Shown one piece after another: positions 10,159-18,915 of a stretch of 64,000 nucleotides of DNA. This stretch comes from Catellicoccus marimammalium M35/04/3 (GTDB taxonomy: Bacteria > Bacillota > Bacilli > Lactobacillales > Catellicoccaceae), in assembly GCF_000313915.1 (NCBI RefSeq), contig NZ_AMYT01000021.1, positions 1 to 64,000 of the forward strand. Reading direction: 5' to 3'. A program made the translations under genes and the position numbers. The notes below the pieces were generated by a model that saw only the letters and a list, made by a program, of their open reading frames with translations, was not told the DNA's origin and made no database searches. Each line of letters starts with the position of its first letter. The stretch's first letter is position 1.

Positions 10159-10926
10159 ATGGAGTACTATTCATTTTTAGATGAAATTGAAAAAGAAGAA
10201 ATGAAAAAAATGGCGGATGAAATTGATTCAGAAGAAGCTTATTATACAATCCAAGATGCATTGAAAAACTTAGATTATACACGACTTGTAGAAAAAAGAG
10301 AACTTATCGAAAAACAAATTGAAAAAAGAGAAGATTTGTCACCATTAGCACAAAAATATTGGTCTTATAAAATTGAAAATTCAAGAACACAAGATACTCT
10401 GCGTAAACTTCAATATCGTATTTCTTATTTATCAGCAGAAGATAAAGAACAGCTTGAACAAATCAAGATATGGGAAAAAGAAGATATCTTACAAGATGAT
10501 TTTTTTACAAAAGAAGAAAGAGAAATGCAAATAAAGACATTACAAGCACTGATTTATCAAGAAGGAGTTTATTCTTTCTTGTTTCAGAGGAATGAAGAAA
10601 GAAAAGAGCGATATTTTCAAACTATACAAGAATCATCAAAGCTTATAGATATAACTACTTTTTTATCTGAAAAAGAAAAGCAATACTTTATTTCCTTATT
10701 AGCTAAAGTAGAAACAAAGGCAAAAATGAAGGAAATTGTGCAAAAGGCAAAAAGAAAAAATTATTCTTATGAAGAACAAAGAATATCTCAGAAAAAAGAA
10801 GCAATACTTACAGCAGTGCGTGATTCCTCTTTAGAAGAAAAATGGATTTATCAAATACAAGAAGCAAAATATATTGCTGAATTAGAAGCAATTATTGAGC
10901 AATTAAAATGGCAGTTTGATCAATAA
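10159..10926 (+). CDS. Non-secreted helical-repeat protein related to the M60 peptidase repeats
   Basis: 255 residues, Lys/Glu-rich and predicted all-helical, with no signal peptide or membrane segment. Its repeats match the [FL]LSxxEK three-helix units of the M60 protein: TTFLSEKEKQYFISLLAK and EAKYIAELEAIIEQL parallel the M60 segments LTFLSKEDKAYYIQFIYQ and DAKYLAELEMIEGSI, in the same order. About five to six degenerate repeats are visible. It lies 93 bases after the peptidase behind the peptidase terminator, with its own AAAGGGAAAAGGG ribosome binding site. It looks like a duplicated and diverged 3' part of the peptidase repeat region that kept a start codon but lost export. Function unknown; it may be a relic under weak selection. 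Sure that it is an open coding frame, not sure that it is functional. Confidence 0.7.
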   Translation: MEYYSFLDEIEKEEMKKMADEIDSEEAYYTIQDALKNLDYTRLVEKRELIEKQIEKREDLSPLAQKYWSYKIENSRTQDTLRKLQYRISYLSAEDKEQLEQIKIWEKEDILQDDFFTKEEREMQIKTLQALIYQEGVYSFLFQRNEERKERYFQTIQESSKLIDITTFLSEKEKQYFISLLAKVETKAKMKEIVQKAKRKNYSYEEQRISQKKEAILTAVRDSSLEEKWIYQIQEAKYIAELEAIIEQLKWQFDQ

Positions 10927-11253
10927 TAAGAGAACCAAAAAAATGATAATATTAAAGCCTTTCTTATTATTTTTTAAATTTTATATAATTAAAAAAATTT
11001 TTCCTATAGTATGTTAAAAATTGGAAATGACTTCCCACAATAATTCATTATAATGAAATTAACATCAAGAGATTTGAAAAGTACTAGAAAGAACAGTGTT
11101 TTCTATTTTCATATCTTTGAATTTTGCTTAAAAGTTAGATATATAGTTGAAGTTAAATAATTCAAATTATTATCACTTTTGAGATTTAAGAGTTAGAATG
11201 TGGATGTAAATAATTTATTTATAGGGAAAAATTTAAAATTAAGAGGTAAGAAT
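10927..11253 (+). promoter_or_regulatory. Intergenic region with -10 box and long leader for the 11254 gene
   Basis: About 330 bases, over 75% A+T. TATAAT at 11049-11054 is the best -10 and would leave an unusually long leader of roughly 195 bases; its -35 is weak. No clear terminator is seen after the 10159 gene. No small gene recognised. Confidence 0.4.
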
Positions 11254-14193
11254 ATGAGTAAAAAAGCAATTTTAAGCGCATTACTAGTTTCTTCTGCATT
11301 ATTAGGGGCTACAGCTGCTAACGCTGCTACTTCTGATATTAAAGCAGAAAGCAAAAAAGTAACAGTATGTACAGACAAAGCTAAATTATACAAAGATTCA
11401 AAATTAAAAGAATCAACAACACCTAAAAATGGTACTGTCTATCAAGTAGATGGCTATCGTAATATTGATGGTAAACATGTATATCGTGTATACCAAACAG
11501 ATAAAGATGGTAAAAAAGCTTATCGTGGATACATCGATAGTAAAGATACAAAAGATTTCAACGCTGAAAAAGCAAAAGGTCAATTTGTATTAAATGGAAA
11601 AGCTAACGTATGGAAAAACTTTTACTGGACAGAAAAAGATACTAATACTGCAGAACGTGTAGTATTTGCGAAATATGAATATACATTAGGTAACGGTGCA
11701 AAATATTACTCAGTATATTCTAAAGACGCTGAAGGAAAAGAAGTATGGCAAGGGTATACTTCAAAATCTAACTTAAAAGAAGTTACTTCAACAAAAGAAA
11801 GTAAATATGTTGCATTGAAAAAAGATACTAAATCTTATGCAAACTTATACTTCCAACAAACAAAAGGAAACTTCGATGTGAAGAGTGGTGTAAACTTTAA
11901 AGTTACTCGCTACTACACAATTGATGGTAAAAAATATTACTCAACAGAACAAGCTAAAGGGGCATGGACAGGTTATGTAGATTCTTCAGTAGTAGAAGAT
12001 CTAACAGCTGAAAAAGTAGCCGCAGCAGATTCTAAAGTACAAGTAGAAAAAGACTGGAACACATATAGTGACCACTTCTACACTAAAAAAGCAAAATTAG
12101 CAGACTACAAAGGTAAAGACTTAACTGCAAAATATGTATACACTTACGGAAATGGTAAGAAATATGCTTCATTATACGATGGAGACACATGGGTAGGTTA
12201 TGCCAATGTAGAAGCTTTGAAATTCATTAGCGATGATGTAACTTCAGCAAATATTGAAGACTTACAAAATGCAATTAAAGATGCACAAGAAGTAGTGAAA
12301 AATGATGCAGATTTAACAGGAGTAGATAAAGTTAAAGACGCATTAGCAGCAGCTGAAAAAGTATTAGCAGATGCGAAAAAAGGTAATGCAACACAAGCTC
12401 AAATTAATGATGCTGTGAAAAATATTCAAGATGCAATCAAAGCTGTAAAAGTGGATAAAGCAGATTTAGAAAAAGAAATCAAAGAAATCGAAGCTTTAGC
12501 GAAAAATGTTTACTTAACAAAAGATCAAGAAGATCAATTAAATAAAACATTAGCTGATGTACAAAAAGTAGCTGATGATTTATCACAAGAAAACATTGAT
12601 GCAGTGAAAAAAGCACAACAAACATTAGTAAAAGCAAAAGAAGAATTACAAAAACAACCTACAGCAACTGAAGGTAAAGCTTTAAATGATGCATTACAAA
12701 AAGCACAAAAATTAGATAAATATGGAGATGTCCTATTCCAAAACTTTGGTCTTGTAAAAGCAACATATAATGATGCAGAACAAATCATGAATGAATTGAA
12801 AAAAGATTCAGATAAAGGAAACACAGCGACAACACCATTAACAGCAGCTGATGTGAAGAAAGTTACAGATGCATTAAATGATGCATTAAACAACTTACAA
12901 ATCAATGCTGAAAACACAAAATGGTTCTACAACCAAGCAAAAGGTGCAATTGCTAAATTAGACTCAGCAGATCAAGATGCTGCAAATAAAGCATTACAAG
13001 CATTTGTAGATGTTGCTAAAAAAGGAACAGCTAAAAACTTCAAACAAATCGTAGAAGCAGCAAATAATTTAGTAAATGCAATCAATGATGCTCAAAACAA
13101 AGAATTAAAAGCAGCTATTGATAAAGCAAATGAAATCATCAAAGAAAATGATGCAGCAAAACCAGGAAACCAAGGTACTAACGAAGACTTCTATACAGAA
13201 AAAACATTTAATGCATTAAAAGAAGCTGTAGCGGAAGCTCAAAAAGCATTAGACTTAAAAGTTTCAGACATTCATAAAGATAATATGTATGACAAACAAA
13301 CTACAAAAGTTGCTTTAAACAATGCTATTAAAGGATTACAAATCGCTCATTGGAAATACACTGAACAAGATGGAAAAATTATCTTAACAGAATATATTCC
13401 TTTAGCAATTAATGGAAATCAAAAGGCTGCAAACAATATCATTTATCGTCAAGATAAAATTGTTATTCCTGGTAAATTAAAAGGTAAATCAGTAGAATTA
13501 GATATTCAAACAGTGGATAATTATTTATATCCAATTGTTAAAAGTGGAGAAAAAACTTCTGACGGTAAAACTATTAATGGTCAGAAAGTTCCAGTAACCT
13601 TTAAAGAAGTCGATGGTCAAAAAGTAACTACAGGAAAACAATTAGATGGAACATTTGCTTACATGGGAACTATTGATGTGTCTGGATTAGATACTTCAAA
13701 TGCGGAATCCTTTGCTAGCACATTTAAAGGTAATACAAGTGCAACGATTAAAGGAATTGAAAACTTAAATACTGCAAAAGGTAAAAACTTTGGTGAAATG
13801 TTCTCATCTGCTCTTTCTATCTCATCATTAGATTTATCTAAATGGAATATGGAATCAGCAACAACTATTAAATCTATGTTCTTCAATACACCAAAATTAA
13901 CTAACCTAAACTTAAGTGGGTGGAAATTAACAAATATTTCAGATTCATTCCCACAATCAAAAGTATTTGGTTCTAAGGATACATTGGAAGGTAAAGATAC
14001 AGGATCAGCTCCAAAATATAATTCCTTCTGTGGAGTAATTCATATTAACTCTAAAGTACAAGAAGGGAAAGACCGTGTTTGGATTGATGGATTAACATTC
14101 CCAACAGATTCACATGCGAAAAAGGTAATTGATATGGCATTGGATCAATCTATTACTGGAGATTTTAAACATACAAAACCAACTAAAAAATAA
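11254..14193 (+). CDS. Secreted wall-associated protein: four SH3/GW-like repeats, FIVAR-like helices, BspA-like (DUF285) C-terminus
   Basis: 979 residues from the ATG at 11254, which is preceded by AGAGGTAAG and begins a clean signal peptide (MSKKAILSALLVSSALLGA, cut after ANA). An in-frame ATG at 11200 has no signal-like sequence and is rejected. Residues about 30-325: four SH3/GW-like repeats each ending in a Y/W-x-GY motif (KAYRGYID, EVWQGYTS, GAWTGYVD, DTWVGYAN). Residues about 325-690: FIVAR-type helical repeats (LTGVDKVKDALAAAEKVL is typical). Residues about 790-920: BspA-like DUF285 leucine-rich repeats (IDVSGLDTSNAESF, LDLSKWNMESATTIKSMFF, LNLSGWKL). No LPXTG. DUF285 regions occur in host-interaction proteins; the specific ligand here is unknown. 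Confidence 0.88.
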   Translation: MSKKAILSALLVSSALLGATAANAATSDIKAESKKVTVCTDKAKLYKDSKLKESTTPKNGTVYQVDGYRNIDGKHVYRVYQTDKDGKKAYRGYIDSKDTKDFNAEKAKGQFVLNGKANVWKNFYWTEKDTNTAERVVFAKYEYTLGNGAKYYSVYSKDAEGKEVWQGYTSKSNLKEVTSTKESKYVALKKDTKSYANLYFQQTKGNFDVKSGVNFKVTRYYTIDGKKYYSTEQAKGAWTGYVDSSVVEDLTAEKVAAADSKVQVEKDWNTYSDHFYTKKAKLADYKGKDLTAKYVYTYGNGKKYASLYDGDTWVGYANVEALKFISDDVTSANIEDLQNAIKDAQEVVKNDADLTGVDKVKDALAAAEKVLADAKKGNATQAQINDAVKNIQDAIKAVKVDKADLEKEIKEIEALAKNVYLTKDQEDQLNKTLADVQKVADDLSQENIDAVKKAQQTLVKAKEELQKQPTATEGKALNDALQKAQKLDKYGDVLFQNFGLVKATYNDAEQIMNELKKDSDKGNTATTPLTAADVKKVTDALNDALNNLQINAENTKWFYNQAKGAIAKLDSADQDAANKALQAFVDVAKKGTAKNFKQIVEAANNLVNAINDAQNKELKAAIDKANEIIKENDAAKPGNQGTNEDFYTEKTFNALKEAVAEAQKALDLKVSDIHKDNMYDKQTTKVALNNAIKGLQIAHWKYTEQDGKIILTEYIPLAINGNQKAANNIIYRQDKIVIPGKLKGKSVELDIQTVDNYLYPIVKSGEKTSDGKTINGQKVPVTFKEVDGQKVTTGKQLDGTFAYMGTIDVSGLDTSNAESFASTFKGNTSATIKGIENLNTAKGKNFGEMFSSALSISSLDLSKWNMESATTIKSMFFNTPKLTNLNLSGWKLTNISDSFPQSKVFGSKDTLEGKDTGSAPKYNSFCGVIHINSKVQEGKDRVWIDGLTFPTDSHAKKVIDMALDQSITGDFKHTKPTKK

Positions 14194-14264
14194 AAAATAA
14201 GAATCAACTTCTAATAAAGAAGTTCAAAAATAAAAATATTTAAAAGACAATTTTACTTTTACCG

Positions 14265-14297
14265 AAAAAGTCAGTGTAATACGCACTGACTTTTTTT
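14265..14297 (+). terminator. Rho-independent terminator
   Basis: AAAAAGTCAGTG (14265-14276) pairs with CACTGACTTTTT starting at 14284, ending in a run of seven T. Confidence 0.85.
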
Positions 14298-14400
14298 CAT
14301 ATCTTTTCTTAAATTATGAACTTTCTAAAATTTATAAATGTGAGTAAAATTTTATTAAATAAGAAATTAATAAAAAATTCACATATTAAGGAGATAAGTG

Positions 14401-17400
14401 ATGAGTAAAAAAGCTATTTTAAGCACCCTATTAATCTCAAGTGCTTTATTAGGAGCTACAGTTGCTAATGCTGCAACTTCTGAAATTAAAGCAGAAAACA
14501 AAAAAGTTACTGTATCTACAAGCCATGCAAAATTCAAAATTAAAAGAATCAACTACCCCTAAAAATGGTACTGTATATCAAGTAGACGGATACCGTAATA
14601 TTGATGGTAAACATGTATATCGTGTATACCAAACAGATAAAGATGGTAAAAAAGCATATCGTGGATATATTGATCGTAAAGATACAAAAGATTTTAATGC
14701 TGAAAAAGCTGAAGGTCAATTTGTATTAAATGGAAAAGCTAACGTGTGGAAAAACTTCTATTGGACAGCTAAAAATACTGACAATGCAGAACGCGTAGTA
14801 TTTGCAAAATACGAATATACATTAGGAAATGGACAAAAATATTACTCAGTATATTCTAAAGATGCTGAAGGAAAAGAAGTATGGCAAGGATATACTTCAA
14901 AATCTAACTTAAAAGAAGTTACTTCAACAAAAGAAAGTAAATATGTTACTTTGAAAAAAAATACAAAATCATTTGCCAACTTATACTTCCAACAAACAAA
15001 AGATAGTTTTGATGCAAGTAAAGGAGTAAACTTCAAAGTTACTCGTTACTATACGATCGATGGTAAAAAATATTACTCAACAGAACAATCTAAAGAAGCA
15101 TGGACAGGTTATGTAGATTCTTCAGTAGTAGAAGATCTAACAGCCAAAAAAGTAGCAGCTGCTGATTCTAAAGTTAAAGTAGCTAAAGAATGGAACACAT
15201 ATAGTGACCACTTCTACACTAAAAAAGCAAAATTAGCAGACTATAAAGGTAAAGATTTAACTGCAAAATATGTATACACTTACGGAAATGGTAAGAAATA
15301 TGCTTCATTATACGATGGAGACACATGGGTAGGTTATGCCAATGTAGAAGCTTTAGATGTAGTTACTGAAGATAAACCAACAAATCCAGAAAAACCAGAG
15401 GTAAAACCAGAACAATCTGAATTAGAAAAAGCGAAAAAAGCTGCAGAAGAAGCAATTAAAAAAGCAGAAGCTGAATTAGCTAAATCAAACGCTTCAAAAG
15501 AATCTAAAGAAGCTGCACAAAAAGTTATCGATGCTGCTAAAGAAACAGTTAAAGGTGATAACTTAGATGCAATTAAGAAAATTCCAGCTCAATTAGATGA
15601 AGCAATCAAAGCATTACAACCTGCAGATGTAAAAGCATTAGAAGATGCTATTAAACGTGCAGAAAGTTTAGTTGGAACTCCTGGTTTAACTGGAACAGAT
15701 GAAGTAAAAGCTAAATTAGACGTTGCGAAAAAAGTGTTAGAAGAAGCGAAAAAAGGTGCAGCTTCTAAAGAAGACATCAAGAAAGCAACAGATGAATTAG
15801 AAAAAGCAATTGCTGGTGTGAAATTAGACACTACAAACTTAAAAGATGCATTAGAAGCGACAAAACAATTAGCAAAAGACTACTATTTAACAAAAGATCA
15901 AGAAGCTAAATTAAATAAAGTCTTTGATGAAATCCAAAAAGTTGTAGACGACGCTAAAACAGATAAAAAAGCTGTTGATGCAGCAAAAGCAAAATTAGAT
16001 AAAATTGCGGATGCTTTAAAAGTTCAACCAACTTATACTCAAGGTCAAGCATTAAGTGAAGCAATTGCCAAAGCAAACAAATTAAAAGCACACGAAGAAG
16101 CTGCTAAAGTTTTATTTGAAGACTTCAACGGATTAAAAGTTGCTTACAAAGAAGCTACAGATACAATGACTGAATTGAAGAAAGATCCTCAAGCTTTTGG
16201 AGCAACTAATACAGCAACAAAAGAAATGACAGCACAACAAGTTGAAGAAGTTGCGAAAAAATTAAATGATGCATTAGACAACTTGAAGATCAATGCCGAA
16301 AATACAAAAGCGTTCTATGATGAAGCGAAAAAAGCAATTGATAAATTAGCTACAGAAAATCAAACAGACCCTAAAGCTAAATTAGATGCTTTTGCAGAAG
16401 CTGCGAAGAAAGGAACAGCAAAAGATATCAATGAAATCTTAGATACTGCTAAAGCTTTAGTAAATGCAATCGATGCGGCGCAAAACAAAGAATTGGAAGA
16501 AGCTATCGATAAAGCAGAACGTATCATTAAAGAAAATGATGCAGCTAAAGAAGGAAATCAAGGTACTGATGAAGACTTCTATACAGCAGATACATTTAAT
16601 AAATTAAAAGAAGAATTGAAAAAAGCTCAAGAAGCAATTCAATTAACTCCAGCAACAATTACAAAAGAAACAGCTCATAATAAAGCTAATTCTAAAGATG
16701 CTTTAGATAAAGCTATTAATGATTTACAAATTAATCATTGGGATTCTGAAGTAAAAGATGGGAAAGTTGTATTAACAAAATATAAACCATTAGCTATTGA
16801 TGAAAGTCAAAAAGAGAAAAATGGTATTATTTATCGTAAAGATAAAATTGTAATTCCTGGTAAATTAAAAGATATGCCAGTAGAATTAAATATCAAGTAT
16901 CAAGATCCATCTACATATTTAAATCCTATTATTGACGATACTGATTTAAAAGAAAAAGTAGTTGTTAATGCTCAACAAGTTCCAGTAACATTCAAAGAAG
17001 TAGACGGACAAAAGGTTACTACTGGAGATAAACTATGGGGAACATTCTCTTACATGGGAACAATTGATGTATCTGGACTAGATACTTCAAATACAACTTC
17101 TTTCTTTAAAACATTTTGTGCTAATACAAGTGAATCAATTAAAGGGATTGAAAACTTAAATACTTCAAAGGCTACAGACTTCAGTTCTATGTTCTCGGAT
17201 GCCAAAAGCTTAACAACATTGGATTTGTCTAAATGGAATACGGATAATGTAGGAAAAATTACTTCAATGTTCTTTGATACACCAAAATTAACTCATTTAG
17301 ATTTAAGTGGTTGGACATTGCCAAAAGTTCCTAATAATTGCCCACAATCTAAAGTATTTGGCGATAAAAATACTTTATCAGGTGTAGGGACAGCACCGAA

Positions 17401-17593
17401 ATATAATTCATTCTGTGGTGTTATTCGCTACCCAGATATGGATAAAGATGCCAAAGATAATAACTTAAACAAAGCACCTGTATGGATTGATGGATTAATT
17501 TTCCCAACAAATGAACGTGCTAAACATATTATTGAAATGGACTTAGATGATTCTATTACTGGAACAATGGATCATACGAAACCTAAAAAATAA
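14401..17593 (+). pseudogene. Frameshifted paralogue of the 11254 surface protein
   Basis: ATG at 14401 follows a strong AAGGAGAT and starts a good signal peptide (MSKKAILSTLLISSALLGA, then ANAATSEIKAENKKVTV). The frame stops at 14560-14562 after 53 codons. From about 14540 the homologous sequence continues in the +1 frame to 17593, with the same architecture as the upstream paralogue: SH3/GW-like repeats (the first truncated), FIVAR-like helices and a BspA-like C-terminus. Aligned to the 11254 gene, 11 bases are missing between GCAAAATT and CAAAATTAAAAG. In the intact copy the missing stretch is flanked by ATT, so a short-homology deletion is plausible. The long downstream frame could only begin at internal codons near 14462 without ribosome binding site or signal peptide, so export is lost unless the frame is restored. 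The remaining 1000 or so codons contain no other stop, so the lesion looks recent. Confidence 0.8.
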
Positions 17594-17608
17594 TCCAACA
17601 ATATAAAT

Positions 17609-17642
17609 AAAACACCTAGACATCGCGTCTAGGTGTTTTTTC
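17609..17642 (+). terminator. Rho-independent terminator
   Basis: AAACACCTAGAC pairs with GTCTAGGTGTTT around loop ATCGC and ends in a T run; 15 bases after the stop codon. Confidence 0.88.
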
Positions 17643-17649
17643 ATCTTTT

Positions 17650-18050
17650 AATATATCGATATATCAGAATATCGATATTCTGATATCTTAATATACCCAT
17701 AATATATCGGTATACCGATATATTAACGTTTTCATGTATAGAATCATGAAAACGTTAAAGTGTTAAAGTGTTAAAGTGTTAAAGTGTTAAAGTGTTAAAG
17801 TATGAAATTATATAAAAGATAAAAAGGTACATGGCTACATGTATCTTTTTATCCATGTAGCCATGTATCTTTGTAGCTAAAATAAACTTTCTTTGAAAAG
17901 TATACTTGTACACATGTATACATTCATACATCAGCACATCGATACATCAATACATTCACACATTGATATATTCATCTATCGCTAACTAAAAAACTTTCCC
18001 TAAGGCATACATGCATGTTATGCATACAACTATACTACTGTACTACTAAA
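17650..18050. repeat. Octamer-periodic, palindrome-rich non-coding block
   Basis: This 400-base gap has no gene. It is built of degenerate 8-base units that keep one register throughout. Counting from 17657: CGATATAT, CAGAATAT, CGATATTC, TGATATCT; at 17753 CGTTAAAG then five perfect TGTTAAAG (17761-17800); from 17825 AGGTACAT, GGCTACAT, GTATCTTT, TTATCCAT, GTAGCCAT, GTATCTTT; from 17913 CATGTATA, CATTCATA, CATCAGCA, CATCGATA, CATCAATA, CATTCACA, CATTGATA; at 18033 TACTACTG and TACTACTA. Superimposed are perfect palindromes at 17661-17686 and 17700-17725, and hairpins at 17723-17758 (14-bp stem, 8-base loop) and 17828-17867 (14-bp stem). Function unknown; it separates the convergent surface and reverse-strand gene groups. 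Confidence 0.8.
17761..17800. repeat. Five perfect tandem copies of TGTTAAAG
   Basis: Forty bases of exact 8-base tandem repeat, preceded by one variant copy CGTTAAAG at 17753-17760 that also belongs to the right arm of the 17723-17758 hairpin. Confidence 0.97.
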
Positions 18051-18070
18051 TGTCTTCCAAAATCCCACTA

Positions 18071-18100
18071 AAAAAGCTCTCTATCAAGAGAGCTTTTTTT
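18071..18100. terminator. Bidirectional Rho-independent terminator
   Basis: AAAAAGCTCTCT (18071-18082) and AGAGAGCTTTTT (18087-18098) form a perfect 12-bp stem with A and T runs on the two sides. It closes the reverse-strand DUF302 gene whose stop is at 18099. Confidence 0.9.
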
Positions 18101-18482
18101 ATTTACAACGTTCTAAGTAGCCCGCATAAAATTGGCACATATGATCCAAAATTTGTTGTCCTTGTTCATTCAAACGGTCATGATGGACAAATTCTTTTGG
18201 ATTTTTGTAAATCACTTTGGTTCCCTTGTTGTCCCCAATGAGTAATAACTTCAATGGTAATTCAAAAGTGATTTGGTCATCTTGTTGCATTAACAATGTC
18301 CCAACTTTTGGATTGCCAAAAATATAATAAAGCGTAGGTTCAATCGTTAAATCCACTTGGCGTGCTTCTTTGCATTGGTCGATTTTATCAAAAATCTTCA
18401 TTCCACGTTCAGTGACCCAAGCTTCAAAACGACGAGCTGCTTCTTCAATCGATAAATCAATATGTTCTTCAATGTATTCCAT
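18099..18482 (-). CDS. DUF302 family protein
   Basis: 127 residues, cytoplasmic, no signal peptide. The central PTLYYIFGNPKVGTLLM followed by ITFELPLKLLLIGDNKGTKV and a VIYKNP strand is characteristic of DUF302 proteins, small dimeric alpha/beta proteins of unknown function, some redox-linked. It lies 12 bases after the cupin gene on the same strand, so the two are probably one operon ending at the 18071 terminator. The ribosome binding site GGAGGGAAATCTC lies just ahead of the ATG. Family call fairly sure, function unknown. Confidence 0.8.
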   Translation of the reverse strand: MEYIEEHIDLSIEEAARRFEAWVTERGMKIFDKIDQCKEARQVDLTIEPTLYYIFGNPKVGTLLMQQDDQITFELPLKLLLIGDNKGTKVIYKNPKEFVHHDRLNEQGQQILDHMCQFYAGYLERCK

Positions 18483-18494
18483 GAGATTTCCCTC

Positions 18495-18818
18495 CTAGCG
18501 TTTGACTAACATCATTTGGAATGGACGAACCGCATATAACGCATGTACGGCATGAGGAGGAATAATAATCGCTTCTCCTTCATGTAGTGTATAAATATCA
18601 TCATCAATGGTTACTTCTGCTTCTCCAGATAAGAAGGTTAAAATCGCTGTTTTTTCTGTTTCATGCGCAGGGATTTTTTGTCCTCCATCTAAAGAAATCA
18701 ATAAAGCATCCACTTCTGTTTGTAATAACACCGGTTGACTGGTGAATTCTCCTTCTTTCACTGGTAATACCTCAGACCAACGGAATACTTCTTTTGGTGC
18801 TTGTTCTTCTAAAAACAT
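18495..18818 (-). CDS. Small cupin-domain protein
   Basis: 107 residues, a single conserved beta-barrel cupin. Motif 1 region KIPAHETEKTAILTFLSGEAEVTI and motif 2 GEAIIIPPHAVHALYAVRPFQMMLV are clear. Metal-binding His are retained in part: H..E in motif 1 and the P-x-H-x-x-H of motif 2. The substrate of such small cupins cannot be told from sequence. First gene of a two-gene unit with DUF302; AGGAGGAA precedes the ATG. Confidence 0.8.
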   Translation of the reverse strand: MFLEEQAPKEVFRWSEVLPVKEGEFTSQPVLLQTEVDALLISLDGGQKIPAHETEKTAILTFLSGEAEVTIDDDIYTLHEGEAIIIPPHAVHALYAVRPFQMMLVKR

Positions 18819-18877
18819 AAATATTCCTCCTTTTCATTCGAAGTCTTCTCGACCTCTAAAGCGACTATAACACAAAA

Positions 18878-18910
18878 AAAGAGGAATCAACATCAATTTG
18901 ATTCCTCTTT
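18878..18910. terminator. Bidirectional Rho-independent terminator
   Basis: AAAGAGGAATCAA (18878-18890) pairs perfectly with TTGATTCCTCTTT (18898-18910). It follows the stop of the YfhO gene on the reverse strand. Confidence 0.88.
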
Positions 18911-18915
18911 AAAAA

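Noticed and set aside
11193-11393. Reverse-strand frame over the start of the 11254 gene
   Set aside because: Mirror frame of a strongly biased Ala/Lys-rich gene; no ribosome binding site. The many similar reverse frames inside surface genes were dropped for the same reason.
14530-14562. Programmed frameshift in the 14401 gene
   Set aside because: No slippery heptamer plus stimulatory structure is evident, and the difference from the paralogue is an 11-base loss, so mutation is more likely.
17761-17800. Plasmid-type replication iterons
   Set aside because: Five 8-base repeats with no replication initiator gene nearby and surrounding chromosomal housekeeping genes; the octamer phase extends far beyond this array.
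18050-18241. 63-codon plus-strand frame
   Set aside because: It runs through the 18071 bidirectional terminator and antisense to the DUF302 gene.
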